From: Pacificispira sp002696645
Lineage (GTDB): Bacteria; Pseudomonadota; Alphaproteobacteria; UBA8366; Aestuariispiraceae
Direction of reading: 5' to 3'
Length of the DNA stretch: 64,000 nucleotides
Assembly: GCF_048892425.1 (NCBI RefSeq)
Contig: NZ_JBLZHU010000002.1
Span: 248,001 to 312,000 of the forward strand
Shown: positions 43,210 to 51,386 of the stretch, piece by piece
How positions within the stretch are numbered: position 1 is the first letter of the stretch
Layout: each line of letters opens with the position of its first letter
Program-made: the position numbers and the translations under genes
Notes under the pieces: generated by a model
Seen by the model: the letters and a program-made list of their open reading frames with translations, nothing else
What the model was told of the DNA's origin: nothing
The model's database searches: none

Positions 43210-44478
43210 TCAGACGATCAGGATTGCCCTGAAGTCGTTGACATTGGTCAGCGTCGGGCCGGGTTTGATCTGATCGCCCAGAGCCTCAAAGAAGTTATGG
43301 GCGTCGTTGTTTTCAAGGGCCGCGCGGGCATTCAACCCGGCGGCATCGGCGCGGGTCAAAGTATCTGGATCGATCATCGCGCCTGCTACCTCTGCGGCCC
43401 CATCCACGCCGTCGGTGTCACAGGCCAGGCCATAGACGCCTTCCATGCCCTTCAAGGCCAGTGCCAGTGCCAGGGTGAATTCCGCATTCGGGCCACCAAT
43501 GCCATCACCCTTGATCGTCACCGTGGTTTCGCCCCCCGACAGCAATACCGCCGGGGCAGCAACCGGCAGGCTATGGTCGCGGATCGATCGCGCGATGCCG
43601 GCCATCACCGTCGCAACGTCCCGGCTTTCGCCTTCCAGGGCATCCCCCAGGATCAGGGGCATTATTCCCGCCTGTCGCGCGATGTCCGCCGCGGCCTGTA
43701 AAGAGGCAAGGGGCCGCGCGGCCATGACTGTGGTGGTGTTTTGGAAGATGGGGTCTTCTGAATCCGGTGTTTCCGCCTCCGGCTGGTTCAGGCGAATACG
43801 CACTGCGTCGGGCACATCAATTTTGCGCCGCTCCAGAATTTCCAGGGCCTGCGCCAGGGTTGTGTTATCCGGCACGGTTGGGCCAGACGCGATGACAGCG
43901 GGGTCGTCGCCCGGAACATCGGAGATCAGGATCGTATGGACCCTGGCCGGATAGGCAGCTGCCGCCAGCCGGCCGCCCTTGATGGCCGACAGGTGTTTGC
44001 GCACGCAATTCATCTCCCCGATCGCGGCGCCAGACCGTAATAGGGCTTTGTTCACGGCCTGCTTGTCCGCCAGGGTCAAGCCATCACCGGGCAGGCTCAG
44101 CAAAGCAGAGCCGCCGCCGGAAATCGCACAGATCAGCAGGTCTTCAGGTCCCAGTTCCTGGGCCAGGTCCAATATGCGTTGTGCAGCAGCTTCGCCCGCA
44201 GCGTCTGGAACAGGATGAGAGGCTTCGATAATTTCAACATGGTCGCAGGGCACCGCGTGGCCATAGCGGGTGACCACCAGGCCTTCCAGCGGATGGGGCC
44301 AGGCCTTTTCAATGGCTTGTGCCATCAGGGCCGATGCTTTTCCCGCCCCGATCAGGACCGTTCGACGTCCAGGTGTCTGGGGCAGCATGGGCGGCACACA
44401 GCGCAACGGGTCGGCGGCTGCCAGGGCGGCATCGAACAGAGAGGATAAAAAGGCGCGTGGATCATTGAGTGACATCAT
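43210..44478 (-). CDS. Glycerate 2-kinase (GckA/TtuD, MOFRL family)
   Basis: The 422-residue protein has the two-domain GK-II fold: N-terminal DUF4147 (LIGAGKASALMAQAIEKAWP, VTRYGHAVPCDHVEIIEASH, ISGGGSALLSLPG) and C-terminal MOFRL (VLLSGGETTVTIKGDGIGGP, NAEFTLALALAL, DTDGVDG). These enzymes phosphorylate glycerate to 2-phosphoglycerate; older databases call them hydroxypyruvate reductase TtuD, which the motif set does not support. The N-terminal MM offers 44478 or 44475 as start. Monocistronic, divergent from psuG. It could work with glyoxylate/serine metabolism such as the glx region. Confidence 0.9.
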   Translation of the reverse strand: MMSLNDPRAFLSSLFDAALAAADPLRCVPPMLPQTPGRRTVLIGAGKASALMAQAIEKAWPHPLEGLVVTRYGHAVPCDHVEIIEASHPVPDAAGEAAAQRILDLAQELGPEDLLICAISGGGSALLSLPGDGLTLADKQAVNKALLRSGAAIGEMNCVRKHLSAIKGGRLAAAAYPARVHTILISDVPGDDPAVIASGPTVPDNTTLAQALEILERRKIDVPDAVRIRLNQPEAETPDSEDPIFQNTTTVMAARPLASLQAAADIARQAGIMPLILGDALEGESRDVATVMAGIARSIRDHSLPVAAPAVLLSGGETTVTIKGDGIGGPNAEFTLALALALKGMEGVYGLACDTDGVDGAAEVAGAMIDPDTLTRADAAGLNARAALENNDAHNFFEALGDQIKPGPTLTNVNDFRAILIV

Positions 44479-44551
44479 ATCTTCTCAATATCGTGCTTTT
44501 TATCATCCGTCGAGCGCTTGCGGGATTGTCCCGGCCCTGCCAGCATAGGGC

Positions 44552-45466
44552 ATGAGAAACGCCCTGACCCTGTCGCCTGAAATTCGTGCAGCCCTGGCCG
44601 ATGGTATGCCCGTCGTCGCGCTGGAATCGACCGTAATCGCCCATGGCCTGCCCCATCCGGACAACCTGGAAACCAGCCAGGCGATGGAACAGGCCGTGCG
44701 GGATGCTGGCGCAGTCCCCGCCACGATAGCCGTTGTGGATGGTCGCATCCGGGTTGGTCTGTCGGCAGAAGACCGTGCGCATCTGGCCGACCCCGATGCT
44801 GATATTGCCAAATTGAGTCGCCGGGACATCGCGGCCTGTGTTGTTGTCGGCGGAACGGGGGCGACGACGGTCTCTGCCACAATGATTTGTGCACAGGCAG
44901 CAGGGATTGAGGTTTTCGCCACGGGCGGCATTGGCGGGGTGCATCGGGGCGCGGTGGAGACGATGGATATCTCAGCCGACTTATTGGAATTATCGCGCAC
45001 GCCGGTACTGACCATAGCCTCCGGCGCAAAAAGCATTCTGGATCTGCCCAAGACGCTGGAATATCTGGAGACACAGGGCGTGCCGGTTCTGGGGTATCAG
45101 ACAGATACCTTACCGGCGTTCCACAGCCGTGATAGTGACCTGCCGCTGGATCATCGCGTTGATACGCCAGAACAGGCCGCGCGCATTGCCCGGCTGCACT
45201 GGTCACTTGGTCTGGGCGGTCTGCTGGTTTGCAATCCGGTACCCGAAGATGCCGCCCTGGCCTTGGGGGAGGTGGAAACCTGGATCGACGCTGCCCTGGC
45301 AGAGGCCGGTCAGGCCGGAATTGCGGGCAAGACCGTAACCCCGTTCCTGTTATCGCGGATTGCGAAATCATCCGGCGGGCGCAGCCTGACCGCCAACCGG
45401 GCGCTGTTGATCGACAATGCCAGGGTCGGCGCCGAAATAGCCATCGCCTTGTCTCAGCGGGAATGA
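44552..45466 (+). CDS. psuG: Pseudouridine-5'-phosphate glycosidase
   Basis: PsuG (304 residues) splits pseudouridine 5'-phosphate into uracil and ribose 5-phosphate. Family blocks: VVALESTVIAHGLPHPDNLE, VVVGGTGATTVSATM, ATGGIGGVHRGAVETMDISA with the Mn-binding Asp, and ASGAKSILDLPKTLEYLE with the catalytic Lys. The kinase PsuK that usually accompanies it is absent; a PfkB-family kinase is encoded at 1640-2728. Followed after 3 bp by a HIT-family gene. Confidence 0.95.
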   Translation: MRNALTLSPEIRAALADGMPVVALESTVIAHGLPHPDNLETSQAMEQAVRDAGAVPATIAVVDGRIRVGLSAEDRAHLADPDADIAKLSRRDIAACVVVGGTGATTVSATMICAQAAGIEVFATGGIGGVHRGAVETMDISADLLELSRTPVLTIASGAKSILDLPKTLEYLETQGVPVLGYQTDTLPAFHSRDSDLPLDHRVDTPEQAARIARLHWSLGLGGLLVCNPVPEDAALALGEVETWIDAALAEAGQAGIAGKTVTPFLLSRIAKSSGGRSLTANRALLIDNARVGAEIAIALSQRE

Positions 45467-45469
45467 AGC

Positions 45470-45880
45470 ATGACGGATCGGTTTGAACTGCACCCGCAAT
45501 TGGCGAAAGACACCCATCCGGTTGGTCAGACCGACTTATGCGAGGTCCTGTTGTCCAGGGATGCACGGTATCCCTGGCTGATCCTGGTGCCGCGTCAGGC
45601 CGGCTTGCGCGAGATGCATGATATGTCCAATGCAGACCAGATGCGGCTGATGACGGATATCACCCATATCAGCAAGGCCATGCAAAAGGTATGGCAGGCC
45701 GACAAGGTGAATGTCGCGGCCTTGGGCAATATGGTGCCACAGTTGCACATCCACATCATCATGCGCTATCGCGATGATGCGGCATGGCCCGGTCCGATCT
45801 GGGGTGTAGGCGCGGCACAGCACTATTCAGACGCCGCCCTGACGGACGCGCTGACCCGGGCAGCAAGCTGCCTCCCCTAA
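45470..45880 (+). CDS. HIT-family hydrolase/transferase
   Basis: A 136-residue single-domain HIT protein. The catalytic strand reads MVPQLHIHIIMR, where the first His of the HxHxH motif is Gln, as in many alphaproteobacterial members, and the middle His nucleophile is kept. N-terminal FELHPQLAKDTHPVG and LVPRQAGLREMHDM fit the family. Members cleave dinucleoside polyphosphates or nucleoside phosphoramidates; the substrate here is unknown. Three bases after psuG, so probably co-transcribed, hinting at nucleotide salvage. Confidence 0.88.
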   Translation: MTDRFELHPQLAKDTHPVGQTDLCEVLLSRDARYPWLILVPRQAGLREMHDMSNADQMRLMTDITHISKAMQKVWQADKVNVAALGNMVPQLHIHIIMRYRDDAAWPGPIWGVGAAQHYSDAALTDALTRAASCLP

Positions 45881-45914
45881 ACGTTCGCGATACCCCAATC
45901 GGTGCTCAGGTGGC

Positions 45915-46015
45915 TTAGAGCATCATGCGCTCGCATGAGCTCACACATGATGTTCTACCCCATTTCAGCAAATACGTCGTCGCAAACGATTCCGTTTGCT
46001 CAGGATTTGCTCTAA
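45915..46015. repeat. Solitary copy of the 101-bp palindromic element
   Basis: Exactly 101 bp with 8-bp perfect terminal inverted repeats, TTAGAGCA (45915-45922) and TGCTCTAA (46008-46015). In reverse orientation it matches the array at 21282-21747 over its length (e.g. TTTGCGACGACG, CTCATGCG, GCATGATG). Internal dyads: GCAAACGATTCCGTTTGC and CATGCGCTCGCATG. Its right terminus supplies the TAG stop of the leftward gene at 46012. No flanking target duplication is obvious. Confidence 0.88.
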
Positions 46016-46278
46016 TGCGCCTGTTCACCCATTGTGAATTCACCGTTTCTGATTCGATAGGGCAGGGTTTCGATAATGTCAGCGACATCGTCCTCCCCAT
46101 GATCCTCTACCAGGTCCGTCAGTGCCAGATACAGACAGACCTCAGACAGCAATTCGCTCGGAATCCCCTCGACGCAGGCTTGGTCCCATACGTCCAAAAA
46201 CAGGGTCATCACTTTGCGTTTTTGCTCTTCGGCAAAATCCACCCGGGTCCCCCCGGTTAATTCCATCGTATTTATCAT
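46012..46278 (-). CDS. Conserved-looking small hypothetical protein, 88 aa
   Basis: A cytoplasmic acidic protein (MELTGGTRVDFAEEQKRKVM, LALTDLVEDHGEDDVADIIE, TLPYRIRNGEFT) with mostly helical prediction. I do not recognise a named family. GGAGG lies 4 nt before the ATG at 46278; ATG 46266 is the alternative. Its TAG stop is the terminal T-TAG-A of the 101-bp repeat, so its original C-terminus may have been altered by the insertion. It is divergent from the Lhr helicase across 233 bp. Confidence 0.7.
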   Translation of the reverse strand: MINTMELTGGTRVDFAEEQKRKVMTLFLDVWDQACVEGIPSELLSEVCLYLALTDLVEDHGEDDVADIIETLPYRIRNGEFTMGEQAH

Positions 46279-46511
46279 CGTCCCTCCACTCGAACCGGTT
46301 CGCCAGAAGGCCCGAGCTGTTAACCAAGTCGTACAGCGATTCTTTTGCGCTTGTCACCATTCCATTTTTTGTTTTTTGCAAAGGAGCTTAACAGGTGTTG
46401 CTAATGCGTCATTACAAGCCGTTAAACTACTAGATGATGTGGTTGAAGAAATACTTTAACGCTAATACGGCGCTCGCGAATTGGCGCTGAAAGGCTATAC
46501 TCAGTCCTGTT

Positions 46512-48959
46512 ATGACCGAAATCGACCCAGTCTTGCCAAAAAAATTCAGTGATTGGTTCCAGCAAAAGGGCTGGCGACCCCACCCCCATCAGTTGGATAT
46601 GGTGGCGGCGGATGGACGGGGCGCGCATACTTTACTGGTTGCTCCGACGGGGGGTGGGAAGACCCTGGCTGGATTTCTGCCCAGCCTGATTGATCTGGCC
46701 AGCAATCCGACAGAGGGCCTGCACACGCTCTATATTTCCCCACTGAAAGCCCTGGCGGTGGATATCCAGCGTAACCTGATGACGCCGGTTGAAGAAATGG
46801 GGCTGGATATCCGAATTGAGACCCGAACCGGCGACACGCCCGCCAACCGGCGCCAGCGCCAGAAGGAAAATCCGCCCCAGATATTACTGACCACACCGGA
46901 ATCTTTGGGCCTGCTGATCTCTCAACCGGAAAGCTTCACCCTGTTTAAATCACTGCACCGCGTCATCCTGGACGAGGTTCATGCGATTGCGGGAACCAAG
47001 CGGGGGGATCAGTTGGCGCTGTGTCTGGCGCGCTTGTCTAAAATTGCCCCGGACCTGCGGCGCGTTGGTCTGTCGGCAACGGTCGCCTGGCCCGATGATC
47101 TGCGCCGCTACATCTCCCCCTGCGCGGATGCGGATGAGGTGGTGACAGTGACCGGCATGGGGGCGAAACGGGCGGATGTGCGCCTGTTGGAAACCGCCGT
47201 GCGGCTGCCCTGGTCGGGTCATTATGGCCTGCATGCCATCCCGGAGATTTATCAGGAGATTAAGAAAACCGGCACGGCGATCATTTTTGTTAATACCCGT
47301 GCCCAGGCCGAACTGGTCTTTCAGGAATTGTGGCGCGCCAACGAGGATGCGCTGCCCATCGCCTTGCATCATGGCTCTCTGGCGCGCGATCAGCGGCGCA
47401 AGGTAGAGGCCGCGATGGCCGATGGCAGCCTGCGCGCGGTGGTTGCGACGTCATCGTTGGATTTGGGGATCGACTGGGCGGCGGTGGATCTGGTGGTTCA
47501 GGTCGGGCCGCCAAAAGGGGTATCGCGCATGATTCAGCGCATCGGGCGTGCCGGACATCGGCTGGACGTGCCCAGTCGCGCCCTGTTGGTGCCGTGTAAT
47601 CGGTTTGAGGTGCTGGAATGCCGCTGTGTCATTGAGGGCGTGGCGGAAGGCACGCTGGATGGTGACCCGCCCCGGGACGGCGGCCTGGACGTTCTATGCC
47701 AGCATATCATGAGCCTGGCCTGCGCCGCCCCATTTCGCGCCGATGATATTTTCGCGGAAATCAGGCAGGCGGCCCCCTATCGCACCCTGACCCGCGATGC
47801 TTTCGATGCGGCCTTGCGGTTTGTCGAAGATGGCGGCTATGCCTTGAAAAGCTATGATCGCTGGAAGCGGCTGTTCTTAACGGCAGCCGGTACCTATGAA
47901 GTTGCCAATCCAAGGCTTGCCCATCGCCATCGCATGAATATCGGCACAATTGTTGAGGCGGTCACCCTGAAGGTGCGCCTGCGGGGTGGCGGGGTTCTGG
48001 GGGAGATCGAGGAATATTTCGCAACCGGGCTTGAGCCTGGCGATACCTTTGTCTTTGCCGGGCGCATGTTGCGGTTTGAAGGGATCAAACAGACCGCGGT
48101 GGAGGTCAGTGTCGCGCGCGGCAAAGACCCTAAAGTTCCGGCCTATATGGGGGGGCGGCTGCCCTTCACGACGCTGCTGTCGGACCGGGTGCGCGCCACG
48201 CTGGCCGATCCCACATCCTGGGTCGAATTGCCTGATCAGGTGCGCGAATGGCTGAACCTGCAGCAATGGCGGTCCCTGCTGCCGGGGCGTGATGGATTGC
48301 TGGTGGAAACCTTCCCCCGTGCGGGCAAGGAATATCTGGTCGCCTATAGCTTTGCGGGGCGCAATGCACATCAGACTTTGGGCATGCTGTTGACCAAACG
48401 CATGGAGCGGCTGGGCCTGGCACCCTTGGGCTTTGTCGCCAGCGATTATGTCATCGCCGTCTGGGGACTGCATGCGGCGAAGGATATGCAGGCGCTGTTT
48501 GATGAGGACATGCTGGGTGATGATCTGGAAGCCTGGATGGAGGAAAGTTCCCTGATGAAGCGGACCTTCCGCAACGTCGCGGTGATCGCCGGCCTGATCG
48601 AACGCCGCCAGCCGGGGCAGGAAAAGACGGGACGTCAGGTCACCTTCAATTCCGACCTGATCTATGATGTTCTGCGGCGGCATGAGCCGGATCATGTGCT
48701 GTTGCAGGCCACCCGCGCCGATGCCAAGGGCGGGATGATTGATGTGGGGCGGTTGGCGGAATTTCTGGCGCGTGTCAAAAGTGGCGGGATACGCCATCGT
48801 CGTCTGGATCGGGTTTCCCCTTTGGCGGTGCCGATCCTGTTAGAGATCGGTAAGGAAGCCGTTTATGGCGATGCGGAGGATCAACTGTTTGATGAATTGG
48901 CCGAAGAATTGATAGAAGAGGCCATGCGGATGGACCCGCAAGGCGGACTTCCGCTATAA
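46512..48959 (+). CDS. Ligase-associated DEXH-box DNA helicase (Lhr family)
   Basis: An 815-residue SF2 helicase: Walker A in VAPTGGGKTLAGFLPSL, DEVH box VILDEVHAIAGTKRGDQLAL, SAT motif RRVGLSATVAW, motif VI RMIQRIGRAGHRLDVPSRAL, then a long Lhr-specific C-terminal region. The about 815-residue form is the 'ligase-associated' type found next to an ATP-dependent DNA ligase, an MBL-fold exonuclease and PdeM. Only PdeM follows here (same strand, no gap). Translocation on DNA for repair is expected. The start MTEIDPVLPKKF matches the family. Confidence 0.93.
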   Translation: MTEIDPVLPKKFSDWFQQKGWRPHPHQLDMVAADGRGAHTLLVAPTGGGKTLAGFLPSLIDLASNPTEGLHTLYISPLKALAVDIQRNLMTPVEEMGLDIRIETRTGDTPANRRQRQKENPPQILLTTPESLGLLISQPESFTLFKSLHRVILDEVHAIAGTKRGDQLALCLARLSKIAPDLRRVGLSATVAWPDDLRRYISPCADADEVVTVTGMGAKRADVRLLETAVRLPWSGHYGLHAIPEIYQEIKKTGTAIIFVNTRAQAELVFQELWRANEDALPIALHHGSLARDQRRKVEAAMADGSLRAVVATSSLDLGIDWAAVDLVVQVGPPKGVSRMIQRIGRAGHRLDVPSRALLVPCNRFEVLECRCVIEGVAEGTLDGDPPRDGGLDVLCQHIMSLACAAPFRADDIFAEIRQAAPYRTLTRDAFDAALRFVEDGGYALKSYDRWKRLFLTAAGTYEVANPRLAHRHRMNIGTIVEAVTLKVRLRGGGVLGEIEEYFATGLEPGDTFVFAGRMLRFEGIKQTAVEVSVARGKDPKVPAYMGGRLPFTTLLSDRVRATLADPTSWVELPDQVREWLNLQQWRSLLPGRDGLLVETFPRAGKEYLVAYSFAGRNAHQTLGMLLTKRMERLGLAPLGFVASDYVIAVWGLHAAKDMQALFDEDMLGDDLEAWMEESSLMKRTFRNVAVIAGLIERRQPGQEKTGRQVTFNSDLIYDVLRRHEPDHVLLQATRADAKGGMIDVGRLAEFLARVKSGGIRHRRLDRVSPLAVPILLEIGKEAVYGDAEDQLFDELAEELIEEAMRMDPQGGLPL

Positions 48960-49670
48960 ATGGTCATGATGAATTCGGCGATACGAAAAGATCACAGCGC
49001 CTTTGTGCTGAACGGGGCACAATTACAGGCCTTAGCGGATGGCAGCCTGTATTGGCCGGATCGCAACACCCTTGTCGTTGCTGATCTGCACCTGGAAAAA
49101 GGGTCCGCCTTTGCCAGCCGGGGTCAGATGCTGCCCCCCTATGACAGCCGCACCACATTGGCGGTGCTGGCGACATCGCTGGCCCGTTTGCGACCGGACC
49201 GGGTTATTTGCCTGGGGGACAGTTTTCATGACGCGCAGGCGTCAGATCGATTGTCGCCCCAGGATCGCGCCGTTTTGGGCAAGCTGGTTTCCAACGTGGA
49301 TTGGATCTGGATCGCAGGCAATCACGACCCCGCCCCGCCTGCAGATCTGGGCGGCCGCGTTCGGGCCGATTGGCTGGAGGGCCCTTTGGTTTTCCGGCAT
49401 GAAGCGGAACATGGTTCAAGACCCGGTGAGGTTTCCGGCCATTTTCACCCAAAAGCCAGTGTCCAGACCCGCGCAAGGCGGCTGTCGGCGCGCTGTTTCA
49501 TAGAAGATGGGGCGCGCCTGATCCTGCCGGCTTATGGCAGCTATACTGGGGGTTTGAGTGTGTGGGATCCCGCAATCAGCGGCTTGTTTAAAAAAGGGTT
49601 TTCAGTGCATCTGGCAACCGGTCGAGCCGTCATTCGCGTGCCAAAGGCACGGTTGTTGCGCGCAACATGA
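48960..49670 (+). CDS. pdeM: Ligase-associated phosphoesterase PdeM
   Basis: A 236-residue calcineurin-like metallophosphoesterase. All metal-binding blocks are present: VVADLHLEKGSAFASRG (D-x-H), CLGDSFHDAQAS (GD), WIAGNHDPAPP (GNHD) and VSGHFHPKAS (GHxH). It directly follows the helicase stop (ATG at 48960; 48969 also possible), so the two are translationally coupled. Expected to process DNA ends in the LigD/exonuclease/helicase/PdeM damage-response set, whose ligase and nuclease are missing here. Confidence 0.92.
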   Translation: MVMMNSAIRKDHSAFVLNGAQLQALADGSLYWPDRNTLVVADLHLEKGSAFASRGQMLPPYDSRTTLAVLATSLARLRPDRVICLGDSFHDAQASDRLSPQDRAVLGKLVSNVDWIWIAGNHDPAPPADLGGRVRADWLEGPLVFRHEAEHGSRPGEVSGHFHPKASVQTRARRLSARCFIEDGARLILPAYGSYTGGLSVWDPAISGLFKKGFSVHLATGRAVIRVPKARLLRAT

Positions 49671-49682
49671 TCCCCCAAAACG

Positions 49683-49715
49683 CACTGGACCAGCGAAAGT
49701 ATCGCCAGTCCAGTG
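49683..49715 (+). terminator. Hairpin after pdeM
   Basis: CACTGGAC (49683-49690) pairs with GTCCAGTG (49708-49715), 13 bp after the pdeM stop. No T-run; a weak terminator or 3' stabiliser. Confidence 0.4.
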
Positions 49716-49796
49716 GTGCCCCTGACGAATGTGGGGGGAAGGACCCGCCAGGAACACGGCAAGCGATGCTCACCACGTATAAGGAATTACGAATAC

Positions 49797-49821
49797 GGAA
49801 CGGGGCTGGATCAATCGTGTT
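49797..49821 (+). promoter_or_regulatory. EcfG-like promoter candidate for the photolyase operon
   Basis: GGAAC (49797-49801), a 16-bp spacer and TGTT (49818-49821) resemble the GGAAC-N16/17-CGTT promoter of the alphaproteobacterial general stress sigma factor EcfG, with one mismatch in the -10. It lies 111 bp before the photolyase start. Confidence 0.4.
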
Positions 49822-49931
49822 TGTGAAACTTTTCTTGTATTCCCCTAATCCGAAACGGGTTTCCAAGGCGTATCACCTTTAAGAAATGATTTGCTCCGCC
49901 TGTTGGTGGAGGCACAGGGTCGGAAGGGTTT

Positions 49932-51383
49932 ATGTCAAAAGTCAGTCTTCACTGGTTTCGCAAGGATTTACGCCTGTCGGACAATCCCGCGTTGCGCGCG
50001 GCTCTCGCGCATGGGGATGAAACCGCTTGCGTGTTCATCCTGGACCCCGACTGCGAGGGCGCATTGCCCGTGGGCGCGGCTGGCGCGTGGTGGCTGCATC
50101 ACAGCCTGACCGCCTTGGCACAGGATATCGCAGCGCTTGGCGGCCAATTGATCCTAAGGCGTGGCCCGGCCCGACGCTGTCTGGAGGATGTGTGCCAGGA
50201 AACCGGGGCGACCGCTGTCTATTGGAACCGGTGTTACGAACCAGAAGCCATTACCCGGGATTCTGAGATCAAGCAGCATTTGAAAGAACAGGGGCTTCTG
50301 GTTGAAAGCTTCAATGGGTCCCTGTTGCATGAGCCCTGGGAGGTTAAAACCAAACTGGGCGGGGCTTATGGGGTGTTTTCCCCGTTCTGGAAGGCCGAAT
50401 TGGACCTTGGCGATTTGCCAAACCCTATGGCGAAACCAAACATAATTACGCCCCCGTCACAGCAGATTCCCAGTGATACTTTGGCGGAATGGGCTTTGCT
50501 GCCCACCAAGCCCGACTGGACAGGTGGGTTGCGTCAAAGCTGGACACCAGGAGAGGCCGGGGCGCGGCAAAGATTGGGCGATTTTCTGGATTCGATTGCC
50601 CAACGATATGACGACACGCGCAATCGACCGGATATCGCCGGGACATCCCGGTTAAGCCCCCATTTGGCCTTTGGAGAGATCAGCCCGCGCGAGATATGGC
50701 ATGTCGCGCTGGACAGGAGTCGCACTGAAAGTGGGGCGGTGCTGGATAAGGGCATATGGTCCTTCCTGAGAGAGCTTGGCTGGCGGGATTTCAATCATAA
50801 CCTGCTGTTTCACAATCCGACCTTGCCACAAGAGAACTATAATTCCCGCTTTGATGCCTTCCCGTGGCAGGAAGACCCGACCGCTTTGAAAGCCTGGAGA
50901 ACGGGTGGAACCGGATACCCGCTGGTCGATGCCGGGATGCGGGAATTGTGGCAGACAGGATTTATGCACAATCGCGTGCGCATGGTCGTCGCATCCTTTC
51001 TGATCAAACATTTGATGATTGATTGGCGCGTGGGCGAAGCCTGGTTCCGGGACACGCTGGTCGATGCGGATCTGGCCAATAATGTCGCCAACTGGCAATG
51101 GACAGCAGGCTGTGGGGCGGATGCGGCGCCGTATTTCCGAATCTTCAATCCGATTGGCCAGGGGGAGAAATTCGATCCAGACGGCCATTACATCCGCCAC
51201 TGGGTGCCGGAACTTAAGAACATGCCGACCAAATATCTGAACAAACCCTGGGAAGCCCCCCAAGAGGTCCTGCGGGAGGCTGGGGTTGACCTTGGAAAAA
51301 CCTACCCGAAACCTGTCGTGCGCCATGTTGAGGCCCGCAATCGGGCACTAGAGGCGTATAATGACATCAAGGGGGCGGCATAA
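49932..51383 (+). CDS. phrB: Deoxyribodipyrimidine photolyase (class I CPD)
   Basis: A 483-residue cryptochrome/photolyase protein that splits cyclobutane dimers with light. The N-terminal antenna-binding Rossmann domain begins VSLHWFRKDLRLSDNPALRA. The C-terminal FAD domain has WRDFNHNLLFHNP, RMVVASFLIKHLMIDWRVGE, and NVANWQWTAGCGADAAPYFR with the electron-transfer Trp and the Asn/Asp contacts to FAD. GGAAGGG precedes the ATG. The amine oxidase follows after 3 bp, so it heads an operon of light-stress genes. Confidence 0.95.
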   Translation: MSKVSLHWFRKDLRLSDNPALRAALAHGDETACVFILDPDCEGALPVGAAGAWWLHHSLTALAQDIAALGGQLILRRGPARRCLEDVCQETGATAVYWNRCYEPEAITRDSEIKQHLKEQGLLVESFNGSLLHEPWEVKTKLGGAYGVFSPFWKAELDLGDLPNPMAKPNIITPPSQQIPSDTLAEWALLPTKPDWTGGLRQSWTPGEAGARQRLGDFLDSIAQRYDDTRNRPDIAGTSRLSPHLAFGEISPREIWHVALDRSRTESGAVLDKGIWSFLRELGWRDFNHNLLFHNPTLPQENYNSRFDAFPWQEDPTALKAWRTGGTGYPLVDAGMRELWQTGFMHNRVRMVVASFLIKHLMIDWRVGEAWFRDTLVDADLANNVANWQWTAGCGADAAPYFRIFNPIGQGEKFDPDGHYIRHWVPELKNMPTKYLNKPWEAPQEVLREAGVDLGKTYPKPVVRHVEARNRALEAYNDIKGAA

Positions 51384-51386
51384 TTT

